A DNA stretch of 64,000 bases from Pseudomonas sp. J452 (GTDB taxonomy: Bacteria > Pseudomonadota > Gammaproteobacteria > Pseudomonadales > Pseudomonadaceae), in NCBI RefSeq assembly GCF_024666525.1, contig NZ_CP088294.1, positions 4,278,001 through 4,342,000 on the forward strand. Direction: 5' to 3'. Positions 54,360-63,136 of the stretch are shown one piece after another. A model generated the notes under the pieces. That model saw only the letters and a program-made list of their open reading frames with translations, was not told the DNA's origin and made no database searches. Each line of letters begins with the position of its first letter. Position 1 is the stretch's first letter. Both the position numbers and the translations under genes were made by a program.

Positions 54360-54553
54360 AGGCTGTTTACAATCTTCTGGATTAGAGCCAGACAAGGCGC
54401 AACGACCAGCGGGAGTAACAGCCAAAGGCTGGCCCGAAGGGTGAGCGCCAGCGAATCAATTGGGCGAGGGCGCGGAGTTTACAACTGTAAATGAGCAGCC
54501 CGAGCCCAATTTCAACGCGGCATGGCCGACGATCAAGAGATCCTAGATAGGTT
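54360..54553. mobile_element. MITE-like element, copy C (longer variant)
   Basis: 194 bp in the opposite orientation to copies A and B. Flanks are CTCAG at 54355-54359 and 54554-54558, an exact 5-bp duplication. Terminal repeats resemble copies A/B (GCTGTTTACAATCTTCTGG at the left, AGATCCTAGATAGGTT at the right). The extra length is an inner segment shared with copy D. It lies between antitoxin and toxin genes, and the antitoxin stop codon is within the right duplication. Confidence 0.88.
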
Positions 54554-54554
54554 C

Positions 54555-54926
54555 TCAGACTTTGCCGCGAATGGCGTCTAGATACTCCACCACCCGCACC
54601 AGCCCCTGTACCTGATTCATCTGCTGCAGCGGCACGCCGGCCAGGTGGCGGTTGTCGGTGCGCAGGAAGTGGCGCATGTCTTCGAGGTTGCCGCCGAACA
54701 GGGCGAACAAGGCGCGGTAGGCGCGGATCAGCAGCAGCGCCAGCTCGCCGGTCTTGCTCTGCGGGCGCAAGCCACCGCTATCGCCCCAGCGGCTGATGGC
54801 GGAACGGTTGACTCCGACAATGCCGGCCAGCTCGGCCTGGGTCAGGCCCAGTTGCTCACGGGTGCTGAGCAGGGCCTTGAGCAGAACCGCATCGGCGTCG
54901 ACACCAGGCTTGTTGAGCGCACTCAT
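54555..54926 (-). CDS. Xre/MbcA/ParS type antitoxin
   Basis: 123 residues. An N-terminal helix-turn-helix (LTQAELAGIVGVNRSAISRW) binds DNA, and the C-terminal MbcA/ParS-Xre toxin-binding domain follows (ALLLIRAYRALFALFGGNLEDM, TDNRHLAGVPLQQM). It should neutralise the RES toxin at 53343-54107 and repress the pair. The ATG at 54926 follows GGAGGC; an earlier start (54989) reads from the upstream region. The TGA stop lies inside CTGAG flanking MITE-like copy C. Confidence 0.87.
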   Translation of the reverse strand: MSALNKPGVDADAVLLKALLSTREQLGLTQAELAGIVGVNRSAISRWGDSGGLRPQSKTGELALLLIRAYRALFALFGGNLEDMRHFLRTDNRHLAGVPLQQMNQVQGLVRVVEYLDAIRGKV

Positions 54927-55038
54927 GGCTGCCTCCTGATTCCTGTTTGAAACAAATCTAGCAAACAATGCAGCAAACAGACACCACAATATGCAGTCAC
55001 CCGCTCAGCGGCGCACAGGTCGCGCCCATGCGTACAAC

Positions 55039-55476
55039 CTAGCCAGCCATGCGCGCCAGCAAACGTGCCTGCAGCTGCTCCAGCTCTGCCGGGTCGGCCT
55101 TGGCGCTGGCATGCACGCCCAGCTTCTCGCCCTCGAAGCGCGGCACGATGTGCATGTGAATATGGAACACCGTCTGCCCGGCCGGCGCGCCGTTGAACTG
55201 CGCCACCTGCACACCGGCCGGCTGCAGTTCGTCCACCAGCACGCGGGTCAGGCGCTGCACCACGGCCATCACCTTGGCCAGGCTGGCGCTATCGATATCC
55301 AGGATGTTGCGTGCTTGCGCCTTTTTCGGGATCACCAGCGTGTGGCCGTAGGACTGCGGAAACACATCGAGGAAGGCCAGCACGTCGTCATCCTCGTACA
55401 GTTTGTAGCAAGGTGCCTCGCCGCGAATAATCTTGGCAAAGATGTTCTGTTCATCGTAATCGCCGTGCAGGCTCAT
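55039..55476 (-). CDS. HIT family protein
   Basis: 145 residues. The HIT motif is FHIHMHIVPR (H-x-H-x-H) near residue 100, with the N-terminal IFAKIIRGEAPCYKLYEDD block conserved. HIT proteins hydrolyse nucleotide phosphoramidates or dinucleoside polyphosphates. The start at 55476 begins the homologous region. Confidence 0.9.
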   Translation of the reverse strand: MSLHGDYDEQNIFAKIIRGEAPCYKLYEDDDVLAFLDVFPQSYGHTLVIPKKAQARNILDIDSASLAKVMAVVQRLTRVLVDELQPAGVQVAQFNGAPAGQTVFHIHMHIVPRFEGEKLGVHASAKADPAELEQLQARLLARMAG

Positions 55477-55608
55477 CAGGGGTCTCCAGTAGCAGTGTGC
55501 GAAGGGACGAACCATACCGGTTTCAGCACGCCGGGAAAAACCCGAGGCCTGACCGAACAGACATTCGCCGCTATCCTGCCCTTATCCACCACCGCAACCG
55601 GAGCGCAC

Positions 55609-56313
55609 ATGCCAGACCTGTCCGCCTTCCCCATCACGCGCAAATGGCCTGCCGCCCAGCCTGATCGCCTGCAGCTCTATTCGCTGCCCACGCCCAACGG
55701 GGTCAAGGTGTCGATCATGCTCGAAGAGATCGGTCTGCCCTACGAGCCGCACCTGGTCAGTTTCGACAGCAACGACCAGCTCAGCGCGGAGTTCCTCTCG
55801 CTCAGCCCGAATAACAAGATCCCCGCCATCCTCGACCCCAACGGCCCGGACGGTCAGGTGCTGGAGCTGTTCGAGTCCGGTGCGATCCTGCTCTACCTCG
55901 CCGATAAAACCGGCCAACTGCTGCCCCAGGACCCCGCCGCGCGCTACCAGACCATCCAGTGGCTGATGTGGCAGATGGGTGGGGTCGGCCCGATGTTCGG
56001 CCAGGTCGGTTTCTTCCATAAGTTCGCCGGCAAGGACTACGAGGACAAGCGCCCGCGCGACCGCTATATCGAGGAAGCCAAACGCCTGCTCGGCGTGCTC
56101 GACCAGCGCCTGCAAGGCCGCGAGTGGGTGATGGGCGATGCCTACAGCATTGCCGATATAGCCATCTTCCCCTGGGTACGCAATTTGATCGGCTTCTATG
56201 GCGCGGGCGTATTGGTCGAGTTCGAGCGTTTTGCCAATGTGCAGCGGGTTCTAGAGCGTTTCCTCGCGCGGCCGGCAGTGGTGCGGGGGCTGGCGATTCC
56301 GCAACGGGCTTGA
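55609..56313 (+). CDS. Glutathione S-transferase family protein (YfcG/Nu type)
   Basis: 234 residues. The thioredoxin-like N-terminal domain has YSLPTPNGVKVSIMLEE and NNKIPAI (cis-Pro), and LFESGAILLYLADK binds glutathione. The helical C-terminal domain has the YSIADIAIFPWV N-capping motif. The TPNGVKV motif (Thr-Pro-Asn) resembles disulphide reductase GSTs. Confidence 0.9.
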   Translation: MPDLSAFPITRKWPAAQPDRLQLYSLPTPNGVKVSIMLEEIGLPYEPHLVSFDSNDQLSAEFLSLSPNNKIPAILDPNGPDGQVLELFESGAILLYLADKTGQLLPQDPAARYQTIQWLMWQMGGVGPMFGQVGFFHKFAGKDYEDKRPRDRYIEEAKRLLGVLDQRLQGREWVMGDAYSIADIAIFPWVRNLIGFYGAGVLVEFERFANVQRVLERFLARPAVVRGLAIPQRA

Positions 56314-56355
56314 GCAAACGACCGCCTGCGGCCAGCTCCATTGACCACCGCCTCT

Positions 56356-56726
56356 TCAATCACTACGCACCAGCCACTCGACCACGCGCCGAGTCAGTGG
56401 ACTGATCAGCAGCACCAGCGGCAAGGCCAGCACCCAGGCCGTCAGCCAGGCGCTGAGCCACAGGCTGGCAAAGCCGGGGATCGGGCCCGTGGCGCGGAAG
56501 GTGGACAGTCCCGACACCAGCAGAGACATCACCCCTGAGAACCTGCTTACGATCTCCTGGCCGTCGGCCATACGGCGTTAAAAACAGCCTCGGAATGCTC
56601 ATTTACAGCTCGTAAACTCCGCTTCCTCGGCTGCTTTTGCCTTGTCTGGCTCTAGTCCAAAAGATCGTAAACAGGTTCTGAGAGAATCAGGGCGAACAGC
56701 AGCGGGCTGTATTTGCGCGGGATCAT
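56356..56726 (-). pseudogene. DUF2798 gene interrupted by MITE-like copy B
   Basis: The first 16 codons (MIPRKYSPLLFALILS, start 56726) are followed by the element, and the rest (GVMSLLVSGL onward, stop 56356-56358) continues on the other side. Removing 143 bp (138-bp element plus one CTGAG copy) restores one frame of 75 residues with the two-helix DUF2798 layout. As it stands, translation stops shortly inside the element. It overlaps the start of the WrbA-like gene stop by 4 bp, so it was the last gene of the operon. Confidence 0.88.
56540..56677. mobile_element. MITE-like element, copy B
   Basis: 138 bp, the same length and orientation as copy A and very similar along the whole element. 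Flanked by CTGAG at 56535-56539 and 56678-56682. It is inserted in the DUF2798 gene. Confidence 0.92.
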
Positions 56727-57322
56727 CCGACCACCTCCAGGCTCTGCGTCAGCGGGCTGCTGGGTTGCAGGCGCCGCAGGGTGGCGGCGAAGTTCTGCCC
56801 GAACAGCCGCGCGGTCTTGATGTCGCCCGGCACAAACGAATCGGCCGACGAGGCCTTTTCCGCCTGGGCCATCAGCCCCGACCAGGAACCCAGACGGTTC
56901 GCCGCTTCGTCGTAGGCAACGCCCAGGTGCTGCTCCGGCAGAATCGGATTGCCGACCCACAGCATGCCGTGCTGCATGCAGAAGACGAACATCGACAGCA
57001 GCGTCGACTGCTTGTCGCCGGCCGGCAGCGCCGACACCGTGAAACCCGCCGCCAGGCGCCCGCGCAGCTGCTGGCTGCGCCACAGCCCGCCGGTTGCGTC
57101 CATGAAGGCCTTGACCTGGGCCGACACCCCGCCGAGGTACGTCGGCGAGCCAAGGATGTAGGCATCGAAGCCGAGCAAGGCCTGCGGCGCCGTGGCCAGG
57201 TCTTGCGCCTGCAACAGCTCGACTTCGATCCCCGGCACGCTGCGCACCCCCTCGGCAACGAGGCGGGCGATGTGCTCGGTGTGCCCATGGGCACTGTGGT
57301 AAATCACCGCGACTTTGTTCAT
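56723..57322 (-). CDS. Flavodoxin-like NAD(P)H:quinone oxidoreductase (WrbA-like)
   Basis: 199 residues. YHSAHGHTEHIA is the FMN phosphate-binding loop, and SPTYLGGVSAQVKAFMD and TVSALPAGDKQ match the WrbA family. Likely reduces quinones by two electrons. It lies between DUF2938 and the interrupted DUF2798, under the MerR-type promoter. Confidence 0.88.
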   Translation of the reverse strand: MNKVAVIYHSAHGHTEHIARLVAEGVRSVPGIEVELLQAQDLATAPQALLGFDAYILGSPTYLGGVSAQVKAFMDATGGLWRSQQLRGRLAAGFTVSALPAGDKQSTLLSMFVFCMQHGMLWVGNPILPEQHLGVAYDEAANRLGSWSGLMAQAEKASSADSFVPGDIKTARLFGQNFAATLRRLQPSSPLTQSLEVVG

Positions 57323-57360
57323 GACTGGTACTCCAGGTTGGACGTGATGCGTGTCTGCAC

Positions 57361-57858
57361 TCAGCGCAGCAGTGCGCCGATCAATAAGGCGGCCAGGTAA
57401 AGGCCCAGGCCAAACACGCTGTGATTGGCCAGGCTCTTGAGGCAGTTACGCAGCGGGGTTGGCGTCTTGGCGGCGGCGAAGCCGGAGCCCATGGCCGGCT
57501 GGATCACCAACAAGGGGATGCTGACCGTGGCGACGCCCACCAGCAGCGCGGGGAGCAGCGTCGGCTGCCAGGCCCAGTCCAGGCCGACGATGGCCAGCAG
57601 CAGCCCGGCAAAGGCGATGCCGGTGGCGTAATGCATGAGCCAGCCCAGGGCCAGTTCGCCACGGATCGGCGGCGCCTTGGCGATGGCCGCATGGGCCAGC
57701 CTGCCGCGCAGCAGATGCCCGACCCAACGGCCGATGAAGGCAAAGTTCAGGGTCGGCACGCCGGCGTATTTCAACAGCATCAGCCAGGCATCCATCAGCG
57801 CCGTCGCCAGGATGCCGATGCCGGCCGCCAGGGTTATGAATTGCAGTAAGTTCGTCAT
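57361..57858 (-). CDS. DUF2938 family membrane protein
   Basis: 165 residues with four hydrophobic helices. GIGILATALMDAW near residue 14, FIGRWVGHLLRGRL and GWLMHYATGIAFAG are DUF2938 features. It is the first gene of the operon and lies opposite the MerR gene. Function unknown. Confidence 0.82.
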   Translation of the reverse strand: MTNLLQFITLAAGIGILATALMDAWLMLLKYAGVPTLNFAFIGRWVGHLLRGRLAHAAIAKAPPIRGELALGWLMHYATGIAFAGLLLAIVGLDWAWQPTLLPALLVGVATVSIPLLVIQPAMGSGFAAAKTPTPLRNCLKSLANHSVFGLGLYLAALLIGALLR

Positions 57859-57898
57859 AAAGACCTCTTCAAGGTTGACCCGCCAGGGGTTCTGCTCG

Positions 57899-57929
57899 AA
57901 TCTACAAGTTCAAGTGAACTTGAGGTCAA
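57899..57929 (-). promoter_or_regulatory. MerR-type promoter with operator in a 19-bp spacer
   Basis: On the minus strand: -35 TTGACC (complement of 57924-57929), 19 bp, -10 TAGATT (complement of 57899-57904). Within the spacer lies CAAGTTCA-CT-TGAACTTG (57905-57922). A stretched spacer with a dyad is the hallmark of MerR regulation. It drives the DUF2938/WrbA-like operon. Confidence 0.8.
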
Positions 57930-57939
57930 GGGGTATCTG

Positions 57940-58377
57940 ATGGATATCGCTGAAGTCGCCAGACGATCCGGCGTACCGGCATCGGCGCTGCGTTTTTACG
58001 AAGAAAAGGGACTGATCGCTTCGCTCGGCCGCCAGGGGCAACGGCGCAGCTTTGCGCCGCAGATCCTGGATCAGCTGGCGCTGATCTCGCTCGGCCAGTC
58101 GGCCGGCTTCACCCTGGAGGAAATCCGCTCGATGTTCGCACCCGGCGGCGCGCCGGCCATCGACCGGCAGATGCTCGCGGCCAAGGCCGATGAGCTCGAT
58201 GCCACCATCCAGCGCCTGCAGGCCATGAGCAATGGCTTACGCCATGCGGCGGCCTGCCCGGCACCGAGCCACGCCGAGTGCCCGACCTTCCAGCGCCTGG
58301 TGCAAGCGGCAGCCGCCAGCGCCCATGCACGCAAGCACAGCAAGGGCCTGCGCAAGGGCACGCCGCCGACCCGCTAG
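57940..58377 (+). CDS. MerR family transcriptional regulator
   Basis: 145 residues. The winged helix-turn-helix IAEVARRSGVPASALRFYEEKGLI lies at the N-terminus; a long dimerisation helix and a Cys-containing tail (ACPAPSHAECPTF) follow, so thiol or metal sensing is conceivable. It is divergent from the operon whose promoter it flanks. Confidence 0.88.
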   Translation: MDIAEVARRSGVPASALRFYEEKGLIASLGRQGQRRSFAPQILDQLALISLGQSAGFTLEEIRSMFAPGGAPAIDRQMLAAKADELDATIQRLQAMSNGLRHAAACPAPSHAECPTFQRLVQAAAASAHARKHSKGLRKGTPPTR

Positions 58378-58422
58378 CCATGATTGCGCCAGTGGACAGC
58401 CAAGCCGCGCCGCATGGCGACC

Positions 58423-59868
58423 TCAGTCGTGCGCTACGCCATAGCGCTTGAGCAGTTGCTTGCAACGCGCGGACAGGTGCAGCACGCGCAGCTGCTTGCC
58501 GGCCTTGGCGTAACGCTCGCGCAATGTCTTCAACGCGGCGATGGCCGAGTAGTCGACAAAGCTCAGGTGGCGGCAGTCGAGCACGACCTGCTGCGGATCG
58601 TTGGCCGGGTCGAACTGGTTGAGGAAAGGCGTGGTCGAGGCGAAGAACAGCGTGCCGTGCAGACTGTAGAGCTTGCTGCCATCGGCCTGCAGATGGCTGT
58701 CGGCATACAGCTCGCGGGCGTGCTGCCAGGCGAAGTTGAGCGCGGCGATGACGATGCCGCAGAGCACCGCAGTGGCCAGGTCGGTGAACACGGTGATGCT
58801 GGTCACCGCGATGATCACCAGCACATCGTTGAGCGGCACCCGGTTGAGCACCCGCAGCGAGGCCCAGGCGAAGGTCTGCTGCGCCACCACGAACATCACC
58901 CCGACCAGTGCGGCCAGCGGAATGCGCTCGATCAGCGGCGAGAGAAACAGCACGAACAGCAGGATCATCACCCCGGCGACCACGCCGGAGAGCCGGCCGC
59001 GACCACCGGAGCTGAGGTTGATCACGGTCTGCCCAATCATCGCGCAACCACCCATGCCACCAAACACCCCGGAAACCATGTTGGCCGCCCCCAGGGTCAC
59101 GCACTCGCGGTCCGGGTAGCCGCGGCTCTCGGTGATCTCGTCGGTCAGGTTCAGCGTCAGCAGGGTTTCCAGCAGGCCGACCAGGCCCATCAAGATCGCG
59201 TAGGGCGCCACGATGCGCAGGGTTTCCAGGGTCCAGGGCACCTGCGGCAGGGCGAACTCCGGCAGACCACCGGCGATATGCGCCATGTCGCCCAGGGTGT
59301 GGGTCGGCAGGCCGAGCAGGTACACCGCCAGGCCCACGCCGAGGATTGCCACCAGCGCCGGCGGCACGCTGCGGGTCAGGCGCGGCAGCAGGTAGACGAT
59401 GGCCATGGTCAGCGCCACCAGGCCCAGCATCAGGTACAGCGCGTTGCCGCTGAGCCAGGCCTCGCCCTGCTTGAAGTGCTCCAGCTGAGCCAGGGCGATG
59501 ATGATCGCCAGGCCATTGACGAAGCCGATCATCACCGAGTGCGGCACCATGCGAATCAGCTTGCCCAGGCGCAGCACCCCGAACAGGATCATCAGCAAAC
59601 CGCCGAGCAGCACGGTGGCGAGCAGGTACTGCACGCCATACTCGACCACCAGCGCGACTATCACCACGGCCATCGAACCGGCGGCACCGGAAACCATGCC
59701 CGGCCGGCCGCCGAACAACGCAGTCAGGGTGCAGATGATGAAAGCGCCGTACAGCCCCATCAGCGGATTGAGGTGCGCCACCAGGGCGAAGGCGATGCAC
59801 TCCGGCACCAGCGCGAAGGAGGTAGTGAGTCCGGCCAGGACGTCGGCGCGCAGACGTTTTACTTTCAT
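58423..59868 (-). CDS. SulP family inorganic anion transporter with STAS domain
   Basis: 481 residues with about 11 transmembrane helices, the GGRPGMVSGAAGSMAVV motif of SulP proteins, and a C-terminal STAS domain (VVLDCRHLSFVDYSAIAALK). It transports sulfate, bicarbonate or a similar anion. The start at 59868 (MKVKRLRADVLAGLT) is the homology boundary; an extended frame upstream runs through a repeat. Confidence 0.9.
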   Translation of the reverse strand: MKVKRLRADVLAGLTTSFALVPECIAFALVAHLNPLMGLYGAFIICTLTALFGGRPGMVSGAAGSMAVVIVALVVEYGVQYLLATVLLGGLLMILFGVLRLGKLIRMVPHSVMIGFVNGLAIIIALAQLEHFKQGEAWLSGNALYLMLGLVALTMAIVYLLPRLTRSVPPALVAILGVGLAVYLLGLPTHTLGDMAHIAGGLPEFALPQVPWTLETLRIVAPYAILMGLVGLLETLLTLNLTDEITESRGYPDRECVTLGAANMVSGVFGGMGGCAMIGQTVINLSSGGRGRLSGVVAGVMILLFVLFLSPLIERIPLAALVGVMFVVAQQTFAWASLRVLNRVPLNDVLVIIAVTSITVFTDLATAVLCGIVIAALNFAWQHARELYADSHLQADGSKLYSLHGTLFFASTTPFLNQFDPANDPQQVVLDCRHLSFVDYSAIAALKTLRERYAKAGKQLRVLHLSARCKQLLKRYGVAHD

Positions 59869-60015
59869 GCAATGACCCAAGGGCGGACGGGCAAGGCCGG
59901 GCCGCGGAGCGTGTGGGGAATGAGGGTCGCGGATGTTACGGAAATGCCGGCGGGCAGGCCAGTGATTGGCCGGGTACCTGAACGGAACGCAAAACCTGAG
60001 CCGTACCTCGTAACT

Positions 60016-60041
60016 CCCCTCTCCCACTTGTGGGAGAGGGG
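60016..60041. repeat. CCCTCTCCCAC-type hairpin
   Basis: CCCCTCTCCCAC/GTGGGAGAGGGG, perfect 12-bp stem, identical to the hairpin at 44498-44523. Confidence 0.85.
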
Positions 60042-60087
60042 CTGGGGGAGAGGGAATTGGCCCACTCACCTCCTCCCTTCTCCACCA

Positions 60088-61389
60088 TCACCTCGCCGAC
60101 TGCTCGCCAGCCTCGGCCGCCGGATTAGCCCGCTGCATCTGCTCATGCACCGTGCGCTCCTCCACCCGCGGGTCGAGGGCCGCCGAGAGCGGTGAACTGG
60201 TCATGTTGTCCGGCACGGCCACGTGCTGCAGCGGCGCATTCTCCACCGGCTGCATGTGCTTGATGGTGTCCGGACGCACGCGAAAGATCAGCACGAAGGC
60301 GCAGAAGCAGACAAAGGCGTAGAGCATGTTCGGCCCCAGCTCGCGCATCAGCAGCCCCGCCGTCAGTGGTCCCAGGCAGGCACCGATACCGAAGGTCACC
60401 AGCAGCATGGCCGTCAGCGAAACCCGGTGCTCGGCCTCGATGTAGTCGTTGGAGAACGCCACGGCCAGCGGATACAGGCTGAACTGCAGCAGGCAGAAGA
60501 CAAAGCCCAGGGGGAACAGCAGCACCAGCGGCAGCTCGGTCAGGATCGCCATAGGCAGGCTGGCCAGGGTCAGCAACACCGCGCAGTTGCGGATCAGCGC
60601 GCCGCGATCGTAACGGTCCGACAGCCAGCCCAGCGGCCACTGCACCAGCAGGCCGGCGAGGATGCAGCTGGCCATAAACAGGCCGACCTGCAGGGTACTC
60701 AGGCCCATGAGCGAGGCATGCAGCGGCGCCAGACCATAGAAGGAGCCAATCGCCAGGCCCGAGACCAGAATGGTGGTCAGCGACTGCGGCACCCGCCTGA
60801 TGAAGAACATCGGCTCCAGCGCCACCGGCTGCATCGGCGCCGGGTGGCTACGACGAGTCATGGCCACCGGCACCAGACACAGGGTGAAGCACAGCGCCAC
60901 CAGCATCAGCAGCTCCAGGCCCAGCGCCGGATGCAGCACCAGCGTGAGCTGGCCGAGCATCAGGCCGAGGTAGCAGGCAATCATGTAGCCGGAGAACACC
61001 CGGCCGCGCTGACTGGCATCGGCCTGCTCGTTGAGCCAGCTCTCGATCACCATGTACTGGCACATCATGCCCAGGCCCACTAGCGCGCGCAGCACCAGCC
61101 AGGCCGGCAGCCAATCAATCAGGCCGTGGCCGAGCACGGCGGCGCCGACCACGCCGGAGCTGGAAACGAAGGCGCGCATATGGCCGACCCGGGCAATCAG
61201 CCGATGGCCGACCTTGCCACCCAGCACCAGGCCGAGATAGTTGGCCGCCATCAGCGCACCGATCCACGCGGTATCGACCTTATCCGCGGCCAGACGCAGG
61301 CCCAGGTAGGTACTCAACAGGCCGGAGCCGATCAGCATCAGCAGGGTGGCGAAATACAGTGAGCGAAACGACTTCCAAATACTGGTCAT
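60088..61389 (-). CDS. MFS transporter (YcaD-like)
   Basis: 433 residues with twelve membrane helices. GLRLAADKVDTAWIGALMAANYLG near the start and VIESWLNEQADASQRGRVFSGYM in helix 4-5 are features of the YcaD/UMF2-type MFS branch. A hydrophilic C-terminal tail (about 50 residues) ends without a known domain. The start at 61389 begins helix 1. Substrate unknown. Confidence 0.85.
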   Translation of the reverse strand: MTSIWKSFRSLYFATLLMLIGSGLLSTYLGLRLAADKVDTAWIGALMAANYLGLVLGGKVGHRLIARVGHMRAFVSSSGVVGAAVLGHGLIDWLPAWLVLRALVGLGMMCQYMVIESWLNEQADASQRGRVFSGYMIACYLGLMLGQLTLVLHPALGLELLMLVALCFTLCLVPVAMTRRSHPAPMQPVALEPMFFIRRVPQSLTTILVSGLAIGSFYGLAPLHASLMGLSTLQVGLFMASCILAGLLVQWPLGWLSDRYDRGALIRNCAVLLTLASLPMAILTELPLVLLFPLGFVFCLLQFSLYPLAVAFSNDYIEAEHRVSLTAMLLVTFGIGACLGPLTAGLLMRELGPNMLYAFVCFCAFVLIFRVRPDTIKHMQPVENAPLQHVAVPDNMTSSPLSAALDPRVEERTVHEQMQRANPAAEAGEQSAR

Positions 61390-61945
61390 GGACAGCTCGG
61401 GGGTTCGATCTGGGAAGCCTGCGCACAGGCTTATCGGGGATGGACTGGAGTATGGTTCAGCCAAGCAGAAGACAGGGGCTGTTCATTGCCGAAACCGACG
61501 GTCCATGAACTGAGACCGCCAGGGGCACGCGTAGCGTCACAGCGGCGCGAGGGGAAAGCCGGTACAGCCCCTGGAAGCATTAGCGATATCGCCAGTTTCC
61601 CCAGAGTGCGCGACCTGATCAGCCCCTTATAGCGTGGAGGTTTAAACAGTGGGAGTGAAGGCAAGGCTGGCCACGACGGTTAGTTGAGCGGCTGCAATCG
61701 GCCAAAGCAGCCCTTCGAGCCAAGCAGCGGTTGACAGAAAAATTTATCCAAAACAGAAGGATTCCTCTTTTATTCACAACCAGATATAGCATTAAGCCAT
61801 TATCGACCGAGTGCCTTTATGGCAAAATTCCGAAGCACATCTCTGAACAGCAGCAAATTTCTAGCAAAGTAAATTTTTGACAACAAATTTATACTAAAGT
61901 CCGCACGAATAGGACTCGTCGTTAAATCGAAGAGGATTTCGAAAT
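61390..61945. other. Gap leading into the AT-rich right-hand island
   Basis: 556 bp. The left half is GC-rich and holds only a doubtful minus-strand frame (61431-61664, 77 residues, no known domain). GC drops abruptly near 61730, probably the edge of acquired DNA. TTGACA (61877-61882) and TATACT (61890-61895) occur upstream of the next gene but are too close together for one promoter. Confidence 0.5.
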
Positions 61946-63136
61946 ATGAAAACCGGCTCTGACAGCACAACTCAAAATATTGTACGTTTCGCCCACTTCA
62001 CGGATTTGCATGTAGGAATGAATGCACAGCAATGGATGTGGCCTTCGTTCAAGAGAGCATTCCTTGAAGATCTTGAGAGGATGTGCTTTAAGCTAGGCGC
62101 TTTGGACTTCGTTATATTCTCCGGTGATCTGACACAAAAATCCAGCAAGACCGAATACGCCAAGCTAACAGAGGTATTGGGTGAAATATGGGGCGTATTT
62201 AGCAAATTTGGAAAATCTCCCGCATTGATTCCCGTACCGGGAAATCATGATCTAGCACGCCCACCAGCTCTAAACCCTACTGCGAAAGTATTATCTCAAT
62301 GATGGGAAATACCAGAACTTCCGCACGCTTTCTGGAAGTCCGAACCTGCCGACTATAGAGCCCTTATAAAGAGCTCTTTCGCAGAATATATGGAATGGCT
62401 AGAAACTTTGAGAGAAACCTCCATCCCCCTTCCGAGCCTCACCCACGGGGAGATTCCAGGAGATATTTCTACAGAGATTAATTTTCAAGGAAGGTCAGTA
62501 GGGATTGTCGGATTAAACTCTGCATGGCTACAGCTTTGTGATGGGGACTATAAGGAGCGACTCCATGTAGACCCTAGACAACTAATGGCGGTCACTTCGG
62601 GAGCTCCTGATGAATGGTGCTCGAACCATGACTTCAACCTACTTGTAACTCATCACCCGCAAGAATGGCTCCACCCATCAAGCCTCTCTTCATGGCGTAG
62701 TGAAATATATATACCCTCTCGCTTTGACAGCCACCTCTTTGGCCACATGCATGAGTCAAACAGTACATCTATTTCTGAGGGAGGAGCAGTAAGAAGAAGG
62801 CATATGCAGGGAGCATCGCTATTCGGTCTTGAGTTTATCGAGAGAAAGGGGCTAGAAAGAATTCACGGATATTCAATATATGAACTTGAAAACCTAGGCC
62901 CTTCTAGAAAAATCAAACATTGGCCTCGAAAATCCCACAGAACAAATGCAGGACACTTTAAATTAATCCAAAACCCTGAATTTGATTGCAATGATGACGG
63001 CTACGCAGAGGAGGAATACAAACCATGTTCGGAAACAACGCCTTCACGAACCAAAGCACCAGAGGGATCGACAATTCTGCTCAAACCAGAACTTCAAAAA
63101 GAAGCATTGCGCCCCCCTACGAAAAACCCTGCCTAA
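61946..63136 (+). pseudogene. Calcineurin-like metallophosphoesterase with in-frame stop
   Basis: All five metallophosphoesterase motifs are present in one frame: HFTDLHVG, FSGDLTQ, VPGNHD, VTHHPQEW and GHMHES. A TGA at 62300-62302 (codon 119) falls between motifs three and four; codons on both sides continue without shift (VLSQ, stop, WEIPELPHAFW). A TGG-to-TGA change is the simplest cause. The frame then ends at 63134-63136, probably through a second lesion, a C-run frameshift near 63112-63117 leading into the following NTPase segment. If both are real the gene is dead; if either is a base-calling error it is one large protein. Confidence 0.8.

Noticed and set aside
61431..61664. 77-residue minus-strand frame upstream of the MFS gene
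   Set aside because: No domain, no clear start signal, and it lies in the promoter region of the MFS gene.
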